From Nitzschia sp. pyKryTriq1 (Eukaryota > Bacillariophyta > Bacillariophyceae > Bacillariales > Bacillariaceae), in assembly GCA_956465555.1 (NCBI GenBank), contig OY101125.1:994501-1058500 (forward strand): a stretch of DNA of 64,000 bases. The letters are read 5' to 3'. This document shows, in pieces, positions 38,011 through 48,072 of the stretch. The translations under genes were made by a program, and so were the position numbers. The notes under the pieces are model-generated. The model saw only the letters and a list, made by a program, of their open reading frames with translations, did no database searches and was not told the origin of the DNA. How positions within the stretch are numbered: the stretch's first letter is position 1; each line of letters begins with the position of its first letter.

Positions 38011-38126
38011 TGTTGCATTACATGCACAAAAATAAAGTATATGTTTCTTAGTGATAGAGTGTTTCTCTTGTTTATAAGCGTGTATAGAATGATGACCATG
38101 GCGACCTTCCAGTCGATGTTCAAGCC

Positions 38127-40567
38127 CTAAAGGTCTGATTTCTTTTCGTCACCTCGACCACCTCCATTGTCCAAAAAGGCAAAGCGTTCCTTTCGAATAG
38201 CGCGCCAGGCCTTTTTTGAATTTTTGACCTCTTTTCGAATGTTGTTCTCCTCCTCTCGTTCCTTCTTGTTGGGGTCCATAATCATATCGAGGGCTTCTTG
38301 GGGACCATTGATCAATGCATCCCACATGGTTTTTTCTCCTTCTTCTAGCGCCACTTCTTCCTTGAACTTTTCGGCTGCCAATTAAAACGATGGTTAAAGC
38401 GATGAAACATAAGTAACATAGTGTGTGAGAAAGTGTGGTTCGTCCAGCGAATGGCTCTCAAACGACGGGAATCCATATGCAACTTACTGTCCCTCAATAT
38501 CGTTCTACGAATCTCTCTGGCTTCGGTAATTTTGCCGAGCTTGGTGAGAACTCTCTCCAAGTACGTGTAAAGTAGCACCGTTTCATGGTGGGCAGGCCCA
38601 ATATCCGGGGATTCCGTTCGTAATCGAATCAAATGGCGGAGGGTGATTTCGGCCCAAATATGCAAACCGTGTTTCATAAAGAGGCCAACTTCGGCAAAGT
38701 AGTCCAGAATAAATTTCTCTTGGAACCACTCGAGAGAATCCAATGGAGTGTCCGCTACTGCCTCTTCCGCCATGACAATCAACTCTGCCATGGTCTTGCG
38801 ATCCAATCCATCCAAGGCATCATAGGCATCGTCGAAAGAATCCGTATTGTACTCCAAACAGTGACGGTAGTGACGGAAGCCATCCACACCGCAGACGATC
38901 CACATGGGCCACAAATGAACTTGAATCTCACAGATATGATTCTTCAGTTCCAGGTTGATAATGCAGTCGCGGTAGCCTCCAGGTTTGGACTTGTGATCGG
39001 CCTTAAGTGTGCTCAACTTGACACGTCGAATCAAAGGCCCAAAGGAATCACGGGCCAACTCCAGGAGCGCCAAGAGAGAGGGAAAATCTTTGACCACCAA
39101 CATGGCACGACAGTAGTCTGTGACCTTGAGCAAATCTCCTTCGTATTTGCGCTCTGCCTTTTTCATGGCAGCATTAGCGTCTTTGACGGGTCCAATTCCG
39201 ACTTCTTCCATTCCCAAGGATCCTGCCAAGGCCTTGCAGATTTCTACCAACGACGGCATAGCGGCTTCGGCTTGTTTGCACAAGTCGTCAGCAACCTGCG
39301 TACGAGTCATGCGGGCGTATTTCGCCAAATCCTTTTGGATGACTTCTTTGTCGACATTTTCGTAGCCGCTATCTCCGGGGTCGTTCAACCCAGTCATGGA
39401 ATGCAAGTAGGGATAGACAGGATCCTGTCTGAGCTTGCGAAAGACTTCTTGATACTTGCGGCGGTCTCGCAACAAGGAACAGATCATGCGATAAAAGTCC
39501 CACGAATCCTTAATGACGGCCCGACGTTTGGCAATACTCTCCAGGGCCTCTTCTTCAAATTCATCGGCAGGGTCTCTAGAATGCTCAATCGAGTAATAGA
39601 TACCACTGGTACTTGGTTTTTCAGATTTCTTGTGAGCCTTGGTTCGAATCAATTTGTTGGAGTAGTTGGCCAAGTTCAAGTATTGACCTTCAATTTGATC
39701 GAGCTCCTTTCCACTGAGATTGTTCTTTCTCCACTCACGAGACTCCATTTTCTTATTCTGTCAAGGGACGAAAAAAGCGCGTGAGACGACGACTGAAGTA
39801 TTTGCAAACATGGGTCCTTTCAAACTTACATTGCCTCCCGAGCGTCCCTTATTGGCAAGCATAAGGTCCATGGTTTCCAACCAGGAAATGGCGGTTCGTT
39901 GTTCACAGGCCACCAACGTCAAGGTCCTTCCATCGGTCGACTTGACAATCATCGCACGCCTCGTCTTATCAAAGGAGGGAGCCGCACTGGCAACCACCAT
40001 TTCCTGAACCAACGAGGACGTGTCGGTTTTGGGGTTGGGTTGACTCATCAGCGTGAGGGTTTGATTGGAGGTATCCAATCGATAAATCATGATACCCTCG
40101 GGGACCCTAGAGTATCGATTCTTTTTGCGGTACTCCTTGCTCTTTGCCTTTTTCATGGCATAATGCTCCTTGCGGGCTTGAATGGCGTTCTTTTTGGCAA
40201 TCTTCCAGTCTTGCAGACTCATTATGGCCGCGTCTGTCGACTGGCAACACTTCCACCATTTCGATTTCCCAGGTTCGGGGCGGGGAGGAATCACCATGCG
40301 TTGACGTTGCGATTCCGTAGTCGCTACACTGCCATCGTCGCCGTCCGCTGCCAACAAAGTGATACTAGCTTGCAATTCAATGGCGTTTCGGCCCTCTCCT
40401 TCAGCAGGAGGCCACGAGTACGCGGGGTCGACAAAGGCAGCCTCCAGCACTGTACCGTAGGAACCAAACTGACCCATGGTGGGAGCAGGAGACTCGGAAA
40501 TCTTGGGAGCATTGGGCGACATCATCCCAGGAGAGTCCGGTCCAATTTCCACAGCGGTTTCTTCCAT
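38127..40567 (-). CDS. PH-like plus RelA/SpoT-like nucleotidyltransferase-fold protein
   Basis: Exons 40567-39830, 39757-38488 and 38374-38127 (introns of 72 and 113 bases, phases 0 and 1) give 751 residues. Residues 150-236 look like a PH domain, with a basic beta-rich region ending in the helix TAISWLETMDLML. Residues 455-530 match the RelA/SpoT synthetase fold: VTDYCRAMLVV, then KPGGYRDCIINLELKN and HICEIQVHL. These are the equivalents of the GYR substrate loop and the catalytic ExQ motif. A TPR-like helical stretch (ETVLLYTYLERVLTKLGK) and a Lys/Glu-rich tail follow. There is no bacterial HD or TGS domain and no plastid signal, so this is not a classical stringent-response enzyme. It may bind or make an unusual nucleotide, or it may be a catalytically dead scaffold. 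Confidence 0.8.
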
Positions 40568-41027
40568 GATTTCTGCTTGCTTGCTTTTATATTATGCGTT
40601 TTATGTGGTGTTGTCTCTGATATCTTGGTCTCTCTCTCTCTCTCTCTCTTGGTTAGGTGGGAGTTGAAAACAAAAGAAGAAGCAGAGGAACAGTATGCGG
40701 CAGTTGAAAGCAAAAGAAAGCAAAAAACGAAGACCGCTCCCACCACTACAGTACAGTATCCTTTGTGAAGGCTCAAGGGCGCATGGCGCGCTCCTGTACA
40801 TCCCGATACATTAATTACGTTTTGTCTTTCAACGGCCAATTTCGAAATGTAATTTATTTATGAACGTATAATTTATTAATATGTGCTTGCGTTGGGTTCA
40901 TTGGGAATCCCTTCGACGAAAACCTGACATATAACCCTTCACACATGCAAGAAAAACCTGGCGGGAGATCCGATGGGGTTGGATGCAAATCCGGGCCCTG
41001 CCGCCGCTGTGTGCGAGGAGTCTATGA

Positions 41028-41159
41028 CGTACCTGGTACCGGTACAGTACAGATACGGTAGAGCGTCGGGATTTAATGCGTACCGGGGGGTACAGTACCG
41101 GTACTCGTATGTACCGCATGCACGGTACCTGGTATGCAGTATGAGTATACCGGTACAGG
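41028..41159. repeat. GTAC-rich palindromic patch
   Basis: This is the longest patch of its kind in the window. GTACCTGGTACCGGTACAG, GTACAGTACCGGTAC and ACGGTACCTGG follow each other in 130 bases. The words are self-complementary and could form competing hairpins. Confidence 0.6.
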
Positions 41160-41559
41160 CGGACATACCGGGGTTTTTAAAACATTCCCTTGGTCCTGAG
41201 TACCTACTAGCTCTCTACTACCCGTAGGCACTGATAATTCTTTACTTCTTGTGATCCCTCGGAACAAGGACGACTTTGGTCTCCGTCCTGGATAACAGAA
41301 ATGCTGGCTCCCTCCTCGAATCATTGAAATTCGCAGTCCATCTAGCCAACTGCAAGAGCATCACAGAGCTGGTCGACTCCGAGTAGTACAGTACTTGTAG
41401 CCAGCACGCTAGTACCACCACCCATGGTTCTACTAGAGCTTTACCATGATTCTCTAGCTCGACTTTGAAGGAGGAAGTTGTCCACAGTTTGTAAATAAGA
41501 GCTACCACGGTATAACCGCTCATACAACGCCCATCATCGGTAGCCCAGTACCAGCTTAG

Positions 41560-41647
41560 TTACTTTTCACTTCCTTCCATACGTCCTCCTCACAAAAGAT
41601 GCAAAGGAATTCTTCCCGCATTTTGGTTAAAGTCGTAGCCTCAAATC
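41560..41647 (-). pseudogene. Partial tandem duplicate of the glycosyltransferase C-terminus
   Basis: Directly after the stop codon of the 41648 gene the minus strand again encodes T-L-T-K-M-R-E-E, then FLCIFCEEDVWKEVK and a stop. The real gene ends NITKLRED...FCIFCEEDAWKEVD. The copy lacks about 13 codons in between. It has no start of its own, so it is either a dead remnant or an alternative 3' end. Confidence 0.7.
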
Positions 41648-42850
41648 TCAGAGTGAAACGACCTTGCTGTCCACTTCCTTCCATGCATCCTCCTCACAAA
41701 AGATGCAAAAGGAATTGTAAAGCCAATTGCAAAGGCTTGGATCTTCCCTCAATTTCGTAATATTCATAGTTTCCAATGCCTTTTTGGTACGCTGATTGTA
41801 GGTGTGGGCAATAAAGGTGTTTTCCTGGATGTGCTTTTGTTTCTTTTTGGTGTTTGGTGTGACAACAAAGCAGTTATCAACGTTCGGATAGTAGACATCC
41901 TGCCACAGAATATGAAATGGACAAGCCGGGTTCTCGGGCACCAGTGGCGTACCGCCGCCACCGTTGTTTCCTTCTGGGTAAGCAATCCTTGGGGCTGGAG
42001 GGTTTGATACGTGACATTCGGGATACTTTGATCGCCATATTCTTTTCAAAAGGCTGGGACCTACGTATCCCCAGGCTTCAGTGTTGGAGCGAAAATGTCG
42101 AAAGTATTCATTGATGCAGTCTGCCAAGAATTTGTTGCCTTTGTCAAATTTGAGGACCCCGCTGCCAGGACCACCGTCTCGAACAAATCCAATAGAGTTC
42201 GGTAGGATAGTTACGGGATTGACGATAATAATATCCGTGTCCATGTACAAGCCACCTTGAGTGTACACCACCAGGAGCCGGACTAGATCCGAAATATCGA
42301 CATACCAATTCTGCTTGAACATGTTGCGCAAAATTTGGGTTTTCATCCATTTGTCAATGGGTGCTTTCTCGATAGTACTGCCTTCCATAGAAAGTGCGGC
42401 ATCGACCAGAGTTTGAAGTTGAAAGCGTTGTATCGTGACATTATACCCGGCGTTGATCAAAGGAAGGAATGGTTTTTCGGTCATGTCTGAGGTGAGTGAA
42501 GTGGTAGCCCCATCATCGGGCACATGAATCAACACACTTGCGTTTGGATGGTGAAAGAAGACCGATTCGACCGCTCGAAGATTTCTCTGGTGGAAAGTCG
42601 CTTCACTGGTGGTATGGATGAAATGAAAAAGAGGTTCTACTTGTGAGTATCTTTTCTGCTGTTGTTCTGTAGGAAGTGTAAAAACGTATCCAATGTCCTC
42701 GCCCGTCAATCGATAGGAAGCCAGAAGAATCGCGGCCAACAGAAGGAGCACAAGATACGACAATTCCGTTCGCTGTCTCCACCCCAGGATCATTCCCTTG
42801 GGTCCCTTTGAACCAAGAACTTTTCGCTCTTTCCCAAAGCAGAACCTCAT
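41648..42850 (-). CDS. Type II membrane glycosyltransferase, GT32-like (DXD motif)
   Basis: The 400-residue protein has a short basic cytosolic N-terminus and a single TM segment at about 29-46 (LSYLVLLLLAAILLAS), giving Golgi type II topology. The catalytic region contains FHFIHTTSE, DISDLVRLLVVYTQGGLYMD and the DXD motif of YMDTDIII near residue 205. The Asp-Leu-x-R-x-x-x-x-x-x-x-GG-x-Y-x-D-x-D layout is that of OCH1/A4GALT (GT32/Gly_transf_sug) enzymes. It transfers a hexose onto glycans; donor and acceptor are not predictable. The C-terminal IFCEEDAWKEV segment is duplicated just downstream. Confidence 0.88.
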   Translation of the reverse strand: MRFCFGKERKVLGSKGPKGMILGWRQRTELSYLVLLLLAAILLASYRLTGEDIGYVFTLPTEQQQKRYSQVEPLFHFIHTTSEATFHQRNLRAVESVFFHHPNASVLIHVPDDGATTSLTSDMTEKPFLPLINAGYNVTIQRFQLQTLVDAALSMEGSTIEKAPIDKWMKTQILRNMFKQNWYVDISDLVRLLVVYTQGGLYMDTDIIIVNPVTILPNSIGFVRDGGPGSGVLKFDKGNKFLADCINEYFRHFRSNTEAWGYVGPSLLKRIWRSKYPECHVSNPPAPRIAYPEGNNGGGGTPLVPENPACPFHILWQDVYYPNVDNCFVVTPNTKKKQKHIQENTFIAHTYNQRTKKALETMNITKLREDPSLCNWLYNSFCIFCEEDAWKEVDSKVVSL

Positions 42851-43413
42851 GGTGGTGCTGGATACTCAAAATGTTGTGCTTCGTGTCGTTGAAAGTGTTG
42901 AATACTCATTGAATGCAGAGAACAGAGAGGCAGCAACGACATCAACACCGACATTGTTTTTCTTATTTTACAGGCATTTTCGGGGTTATTGTGGTGCGTT
43001 CGGAGTTTTTTTGCTCTTGATGTCGTCGCCCGGCGAGCGATGACTGCCACCTGATCGACTTGATCGATCAAAACGAAACCTCTCCGTCTCCTGCTCTCTC
43101 TCTCTCTACAGGTATTGTACGAGTGAGTACCAGGTACACACGCTGTCTCTCTACCGGTACTCTCTCTAGTAGAGTAGAGAGGTAGAGAGAGTATATATAT
43201 AGAGAGAGAGAGACTAGTAGTCTACAAAGAGTAGAGAGACCCTAATGTATGGGTTTAACAATACCCTAGTAGACGTTTTCAGCTTGTAGCATCTACTATT
43301 CGTAGGGTATTGAAAGAACCGACCGAAGTATCCAAATACATACACGTAAAATACAATCAGTAGACTTATCAAGGTAGTTGTCGCTTCCCATGACAAGAGT
43401 TTAGGGACCACGC
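42851..43413. other. Intergenic region with TC/GA and GTAC repeats
   Basis: This region lies upstream of the glycosyltransferase and downstream of a VTC1-like gene. It holds a TCTCTC run near 43097, a GTAC patch at 43111-43165 (GTGAGTACCAGGTACAC, CTACCGGTAC), and a long GA-rich tract with a TATATATA core at 43166-43245. No gene. Confidence 0.45.
43111..43245. repeat. GTAC patch followed by (GA)n/(TA)n microsatellite
   Basis: GTAC-type palindromes pass directly into CTCTCTAGTAGAGTAGAGAGG and GAGAGTATATATATAGAGAG sequence, largely self-complementary. Such a tract should extrude a cruciform or hairpin. Confidence 0.55.
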
Positions 43414-44334
43414 TTATTTCACACTGGCTAGGACAACAAAAAATTGGGCCAGTAACGACAAGGCAAATATAGTTCCAACCACCACTGGTCCCCAGCGGTC
43501 TTCATAGGGCCCTGGCGATCTAGATGCGATCATATATGATCGTTTTGAGACTAAAAAATGTAAAGAGAATAGACAGGTGAGATGCAAAATTATCCGTCGT
43601 CGACTGGTCGAAATCAATTTGACAAAAGGCGATCATAGTAAGTAATAATAAATCCGCATATCCACTCACATTGAAACATGCTATAGACCATGATACCAAT
43701 AGCCACCGGAAGTAAAAGCACAGAAATCCAATCCACAAGGCTTCCAGTTTCTGAACGTGCTCCCATTGCCATCGAAATACCGGCAAGAAGAATTCCAGTA
43801 TGCATCCATTGCAGGAAAGTTCGTTCTCCAGCAAAAAATAGTTTCGGGGCAGCCTTTTTGGCACTCTCATCCAATGCAGAAAATTTGACCTCTCTTTGAG
43901 TTTTCGGACGAAATACCTTTTCTATTGCTGTCTGAAACATTCCCTTTTTTGATTCTTCACCTATGGTCTTTTCCTCTACCGGTACCAGTGCACCATTATT
44001 TCTCCCCGACGAAGTCCGCAGCATCGAACTTGACTTCATAATACTACGGGTCCGTTCCAATGGAGTCATCTCTGACTCATCCTGATGAGTGCATTAAAAG
44101 AAAAAAATCAGTCAATGGCGGGTGAACATGCTGTACCTGCCGGCGCACTTTGCAGAGCCGCATCCAAAAATCCCGACTTACTACGATATTCACAACGCGT
44201 GGGGCAAAATCATCAGGATCGACGCTCGCAGGCAGTTCGTACACATCAACGCCGTCGTCACCAGCATCTCGGACAGACACTGAAGTCCCCGGTTGGTGAG
44301 GAACAAAGTATGGATTTCCAACAGGAGGCGCCAT
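43414..44334 (-). CDS. VTC1: VTC1-like membrane protein (DUF202), polyphosphate complex subunit
   Basis: Exons 44334-44182, 44081-43670 and 43550-43414 (introns of 100 and 119 bases, phases 0 and 1) give 233 residues. The first 120 residues are a hydrophilic extension. The DUF202 core begins PKLFFAGERTFLQWMHTGIL, with the family R-T-F-L-x-W motif. Three membrane segments follow, the last ending LLAQFFVVLASVK. In yeast the VTC complex makes polyphosphate and moves it into the vacuole; this subunit is the membrane-only component. The gene is head-to-head with a paralogue at 44839, with the same intron positions. Confidence 0.9.
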
Positions 44335-44838
44335 GGTGATTTACGGAATGAAGGTATTGTACAAGTAGCGCAACAGACGCATAGCCAGGTGGTTTCCTTC
44401 GCTCTCTCTGCATATCTCTCATCTCCTCCGCCGTTTTGTCATCCGGAAAGTGGAGATTCGATTCGGTGTGTGCGGGCGGGGGTGGGTCGGTGCGGTTCAT
44501 CGTCGTCGTCGCTTGCCGCGATGCACTTGCGTGCGCGAAGGCGAATACATTGCGAACACTATCACTTTAAATCATGTCGTAAGAAATTGTGAATCTTCTT
44601 TGAATCTTGGCCAATTATCTGAGAAATGAAATGAACTCACCGATAAATCGCGTCGTGGATGCGATGTCGCCATACCCTGTCGCAAGCGAAGGCGTACGCC
44701 GTCGAATACATCCCGAGAGAGAATACGAATGAAGAATCTCGATGAGAGCGACGATGAGACCACAACAAACGAGCACGCCTCTTCACTCTTCGCACTTCTT
44801 TCTCGAACTCCCATTGAAGGTTCTGATCCTTTTTAACA
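44335..44838. promoter_or_regulatory. Bidirectional promoter of two VTC1-like paralogues
   Basis: These 504 bases separate the two ATGs (44334 minus, 44839 plus). The arrangement predicts coordinate expression, presumably with phosphate status, but I cannot identify a specific phosphate-response site. Several GCGTGCG/CGTCGTC words occur near 44500-44540. Confidence 0.5.
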
Positions 44839-45787
44839 ATGCCAGAAACGACACCTCTTCTTTCCAGTCCTGATGGAAGCAGTTACTATTTCTTGAATAA
44901 TGACGGTGGTGTTAAGCGAGATGCAGACGGAGGTGCTACTGTCGAAGGAATTCCGGATGGGGCGAATGCAGCCGAGTTCGAACCGAAGAAACTTGGTCCG
45001 AAGCGACAGGTAGGTTGACTTGAAAATTCCGTATTCCATAGAAAAAGCAGCTATTTTCGACTGGTACAAGGAATCTCACACCTCCAATTCCCACTATTCC
45101 TGTGATGACACATCCTAAAAATCAATTGCAAATGCAATCCATCGTCCATGCCCACTTTATCCCCTTGAACCATGGTGACAACAGGTAGTAACGCAGCCGG
45201 AAAGGGCGGAGGAGCCCGGTTTCTTATCCAAATTGTTCACCATGACAAAAAGAGAACCTAAAAAAGCTCCGAGCATGTTAAAGCAACGAAAGGCTCCAAT
45301 CAAAGTCGAACCCAAAGTATTCTTTGCCAACGAACGAACGTTTTTGGCGTGGATGCACATTTCTATCATATTGGCGGGTGCTTCGATTGCTATTTTAGCG
45401 TTTTCTAGTTCCAGTGAAAATCCTGGTTCGCAATTGTATGGGGTAGTGATGCTTCCTGTGGCCATTGCGTTTATTGTTTACTCAATGTATCAATGTGAGT
45501 ACGAAGTGGTATTGTATTATTCTACACCCTTTGAGAATACGTCTTGGTTGGTGGTGAAGAAGGATATCGTTTGCGGTCTCCAAAGTCTTTGAATTATTCA
45601 GTACTCTGACAATGTCCATATTTTTCTTTTGTTTTTTTTTCTAGATGTGCGAAGGGCATACATGATCCGAAATAAGCACCCGGGCCCCTACGACGACACG
45701 GTTGGCCCGACTGTTTTGGGAATTATGCTGATGCTGTCGATTGTTGCTCAATTTTCCATCAAACTGTATTCAATGCACACGTACTAA
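44839..45787 (+). CDS. VTC1: VTC1-like membrane protein (DUF202), second copy
   Basis: Exons 44839-45009, 45185-45494 and 45645-45787 (introns of 175 and 150 bases, phases 0 and 1) give 207 residues. The N-terminal 60 residues are variable (MPETTPLLSSPDGSS, compatible with an acidic dileucine-type TTPLL vacuolar sorting motif). The core PKVFFANERTFLAWMHISII carries the R-T-F-L-x-W motif, followed by three membrane segments. The last exon starts with YVRRAYMIRNKHPGPYDDT, matching FSKRSYMIASRSPGPYEDR of the divergent copy. Intron 2 interrupts the same Tyr/Phe codon in both genes, showing descent from a duplicated, inverted ancestor. Confidence 0.9.
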
Positions 45788-45965
45788 CAGAGCTGCGAAC
45801 AAACAAGTATGACGATGTCGGCGCTAGACTGAATTTCAACGCAATTTGATAGATCAAACGAGTAGTTTCAGTTAGAATACCAAGGAAGAAAACAACAAAA
45901 ACAATTATAAGGCAGGTACTTGCTATGTAAAGTATAGTATTCCGATTTGCCCGATATAGATAGCT

Positions 45966-47237
45966 TCACCTCTCCACCTCCTCAGTTACTAGCGGTAGGG
46001 ATTCCATCCATCGAATCATTTGAGCATTTACCTCCTCGGGAGCTTCATCGTGTGGACAATGCCCAGCGTTCGGCACGACTACTAGCTCAAAGTCATCCTC
46101 GTCCCTCATATACCTGTGAAATTGAGTTCCTGGGTGCATCCCCGCATCGACCGGTGTCCAAGGATCGGCACCTCCCCAAATGGCGAGAACGGGACATTCC
46201 AATTTAGGAAGAATCGATTCTGGAGTGGGACCAGGTGGACCCCCAAAGACTTTTAGAAAGACCGTCTCCGCGCCTTCGTCATTGCCTGGCTCTAGAAGTG
46301 TTTCCAACAATTCCTCGTCGACCCTGGAGGCATTGCGGTAGACACCTTGGGATTTCAGCACCGACTCGACGTTTTTTCGAGTCTTAAAGTTGGAAAAGAA
46401 ATAGCCTCCAAAGCTGGGTCCCAGAATGAAGTTTTTGAAAAAGTACAGGATGGGTCGGAATATCACAGGGACGTATTCGTCTCGAAATACGGACATGCCG
46501 CCCGAACAATTGAAGAGTACCACTCCACGTATCAAATCTGGCAGTTGCTCGGCCACGCCGAGACTGACAAGTCCGCCAATGGAATTCCCAGCGACTACCC
46601 ACTTTTTCTTTGGCAAGGTAGACGTACTAGAGTGTACTAGTTCTTGATCCTCCATTTCCAACACAAAATCTTTCAATAGGTCGGTAAAGAGTTCGATCGA
46701 ATACTCCACATTGCCAGGTTTATCTGACGCCCCAAATCCCAGCAGGTCAATCGCATACACGCGGTATCCCGCCTCCACCAGTGTAGGAAATTGATAGCGA
46801 AAATGACCCACACTCGCACCGAAGCCGTGTACTAGTAGAATCGGAGGACCATCCACTTTTCCTTCTACTCGATAGTTGATGTTATAGGTAGTTTCTACTC
46901 CTTGATCGTTTGGATGATTCCACTGAAAGGTTTCATACTTTCTTCGCACTCTCGGGCTTTTCGTGGGCTCCGTTTCTTGGATCTCAGCTGTTTCTTCTTG
47001 TTGATCGACAATCGCGTCATTTAATCGATGACCGGCGTTTCCAGGACGACCGTCCCTGTAGAAGAGTTTTCGGGGACGAACGCCGTTCTTCGTTTCAGCA
47101 GTGTTTCGAGATACCCCAGGAAGTGGACAAAAGCCCTTGCTTCGACACACAAGCAGAAGAAGCACCGTGATCCAACAATGACACAACATGATTCGGGAGT
47201 TGGAAAGATTCGTTGGTGCGCCAGATGGTGTTGTCAT
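45966..47237 (-). CDS. Alpha/beta hydrolase, plastid-targeted, pheophytinase/epoxide-hydrolase-like
   Basis: The protein has 423 residues from the ATG at 47237; upstream frame has only a TTG. The N-terminus has a signal segment (LCHCWITVLLLLVCRSKGF, then CP), which resembles a plastid bipartite signal. The fold shows PILLVHGFGASVGHFRYQ (oxyanion loop), YAIDLLGFGASDKP, the nucleophile elbow GNSIGGLVSLG near residue 220, an Asp in WGGADPWTP, and the His in NAGHCPHDE. A Ser in GNSIGG is typical of the plant pheophytinase and related chloroplast hydrolases, which act on chlorophyll derivatives. The exact substrate is open. Confidence 0.82.
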   Translation of the reverse strand: MTTPSGAPTNLSNSRIMLCHCWITVLLLLVCRSKGFCPLPGVSRNTAETKNGVRPRKLFYRDGRPGNAGHRLNDAIVDQQEETAEIQETEPTKSPRVRRKYETFQWNHPNDQGVETTYNINYRVEGKVDGPPILLVHGFGASVGHFRYQFPTLVEAGYRVYAIDLLGFGASDKPGNVEYSIELFTDLLKDFVLEMEDQELVHSSTSTLPKKKWVVAGNSIGGLVSLGVAEQLPDLIRGVVLFNCSGGMSVFRDEYVPVIFRPILYFFKNFILGPSFGGYFFSNFKTRKNVESVLKSQGVYRNASRVDEELLETLLEPGNDEGAETVFLKVFGGPPGPTPESILPKLECPVLAIWGGADPWTPVDAGMHPGTQFHRYMRDEDDFELVVVPNAGHCPHDEAPEEVNAQMIRWMESLPLVTEEVER

Positions 47238-48072
47238 TCTTCGTTTAGAGTTGTTGCCTCTTTCCAAGGTACGAGTCAGTCAGTCAGGTCAGGCACGCAG
47301 GCAATCCTCAGCAAATAACAAGCAATGATACACGTACAGCCCCGACCAATACTGTAGAGAGCAGAATTACTGCTATTCAAAGTGGCCAAACGACCACAGC
47401 ATCATGGTCAAAGTCTCATCCTTCATCCTTCTGTCCAGAATTCTTCGACATCATGGTGTCGATCGTGACCAGCTGGGGGATGCCGGATGCCGGGCATGCC
47501 ACCAAGAAACGAAACACGATTGCGACGTCAGAAAATCTCCTGTTTTGAGTCCCAGGAATCGTCTGTCGTACGTGTACTCTGTACTCGTGATGTGGTACTG
47601 TGTGGATACCGGTATAGTGGGCTAGCTCTACCGGGAGTAGTGTCTACAGTATCTTCTCTTAAGGTGGAAGTACAACTGCCGACTTTACCAGCTAGCTAGA
47701 CTACTACTAGTCTATTAGAAATATTGCAAACTACAGTAGGCCACTCCTAGTAGAGAGTCTCTACACGAGTATTGCGATGTAAAACAAAACCCACCCGAAA
47801 CAAGAATGAAACAATAACTCGAATTTGCCTTGTCGTCTTGCACAAGAAGAAGTTTGAAGTGCAAACAAGTCATGCCTCAGGCGACAGCTCCTACTGTCTG
47901 TAGCTCTTGCTGGGTCGACACTGCTGGATGGTGTCTCCTGCAGACTGGACACGCCAGAACTAAAAGTATGTGCAGTGGTAATATAGAAAATTGCTAGCGC
48001 TATAATATTCTACTAGTAGAGGCAAAGCTACAAATCGCGCAGCTTGTGCTGGAACCCATCCATAGTATTCAT
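47238..48072. other. Intergenic region with GTAC words
   Basis: This gap lies upstream of the hydrolase and downstream of the coiled-coil gene. It holds GTAC-type sequence at 47568-47640 (CGTACGTGTACTCTGTAC, GGATACCGGTATAG) and several CTAGTAG/CTACTAG inverted words near 47690-47765. A short minus-strand ORF at 47761-47952 lacks recognisable features. No gene is called. Confidence 0.4.

Larger units (their letters stand above)
40568..41647. other. Intergenic region with TC run, GTAC patch and duplicated gene tail
   Basis: This 1,080-base gap holds a (TC)n run at 40629-40650 close to the start of the 40567 gene and an AT-rich stretch near 40860. It also holds a dense GTAC patch at 41028-41159 and a partial tandem copy of the neighbouring glycosyltransferase 3' end at 41560-41647. 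There is no complete gene. Confidence 0.5.

Noticed and set aside
42603-42869. Minus-strand ORF overlapping the glycosyltransferase start in another frame
   Set aside because: The composition is random and the annotated frame carries the TM anchor and DXD motif.
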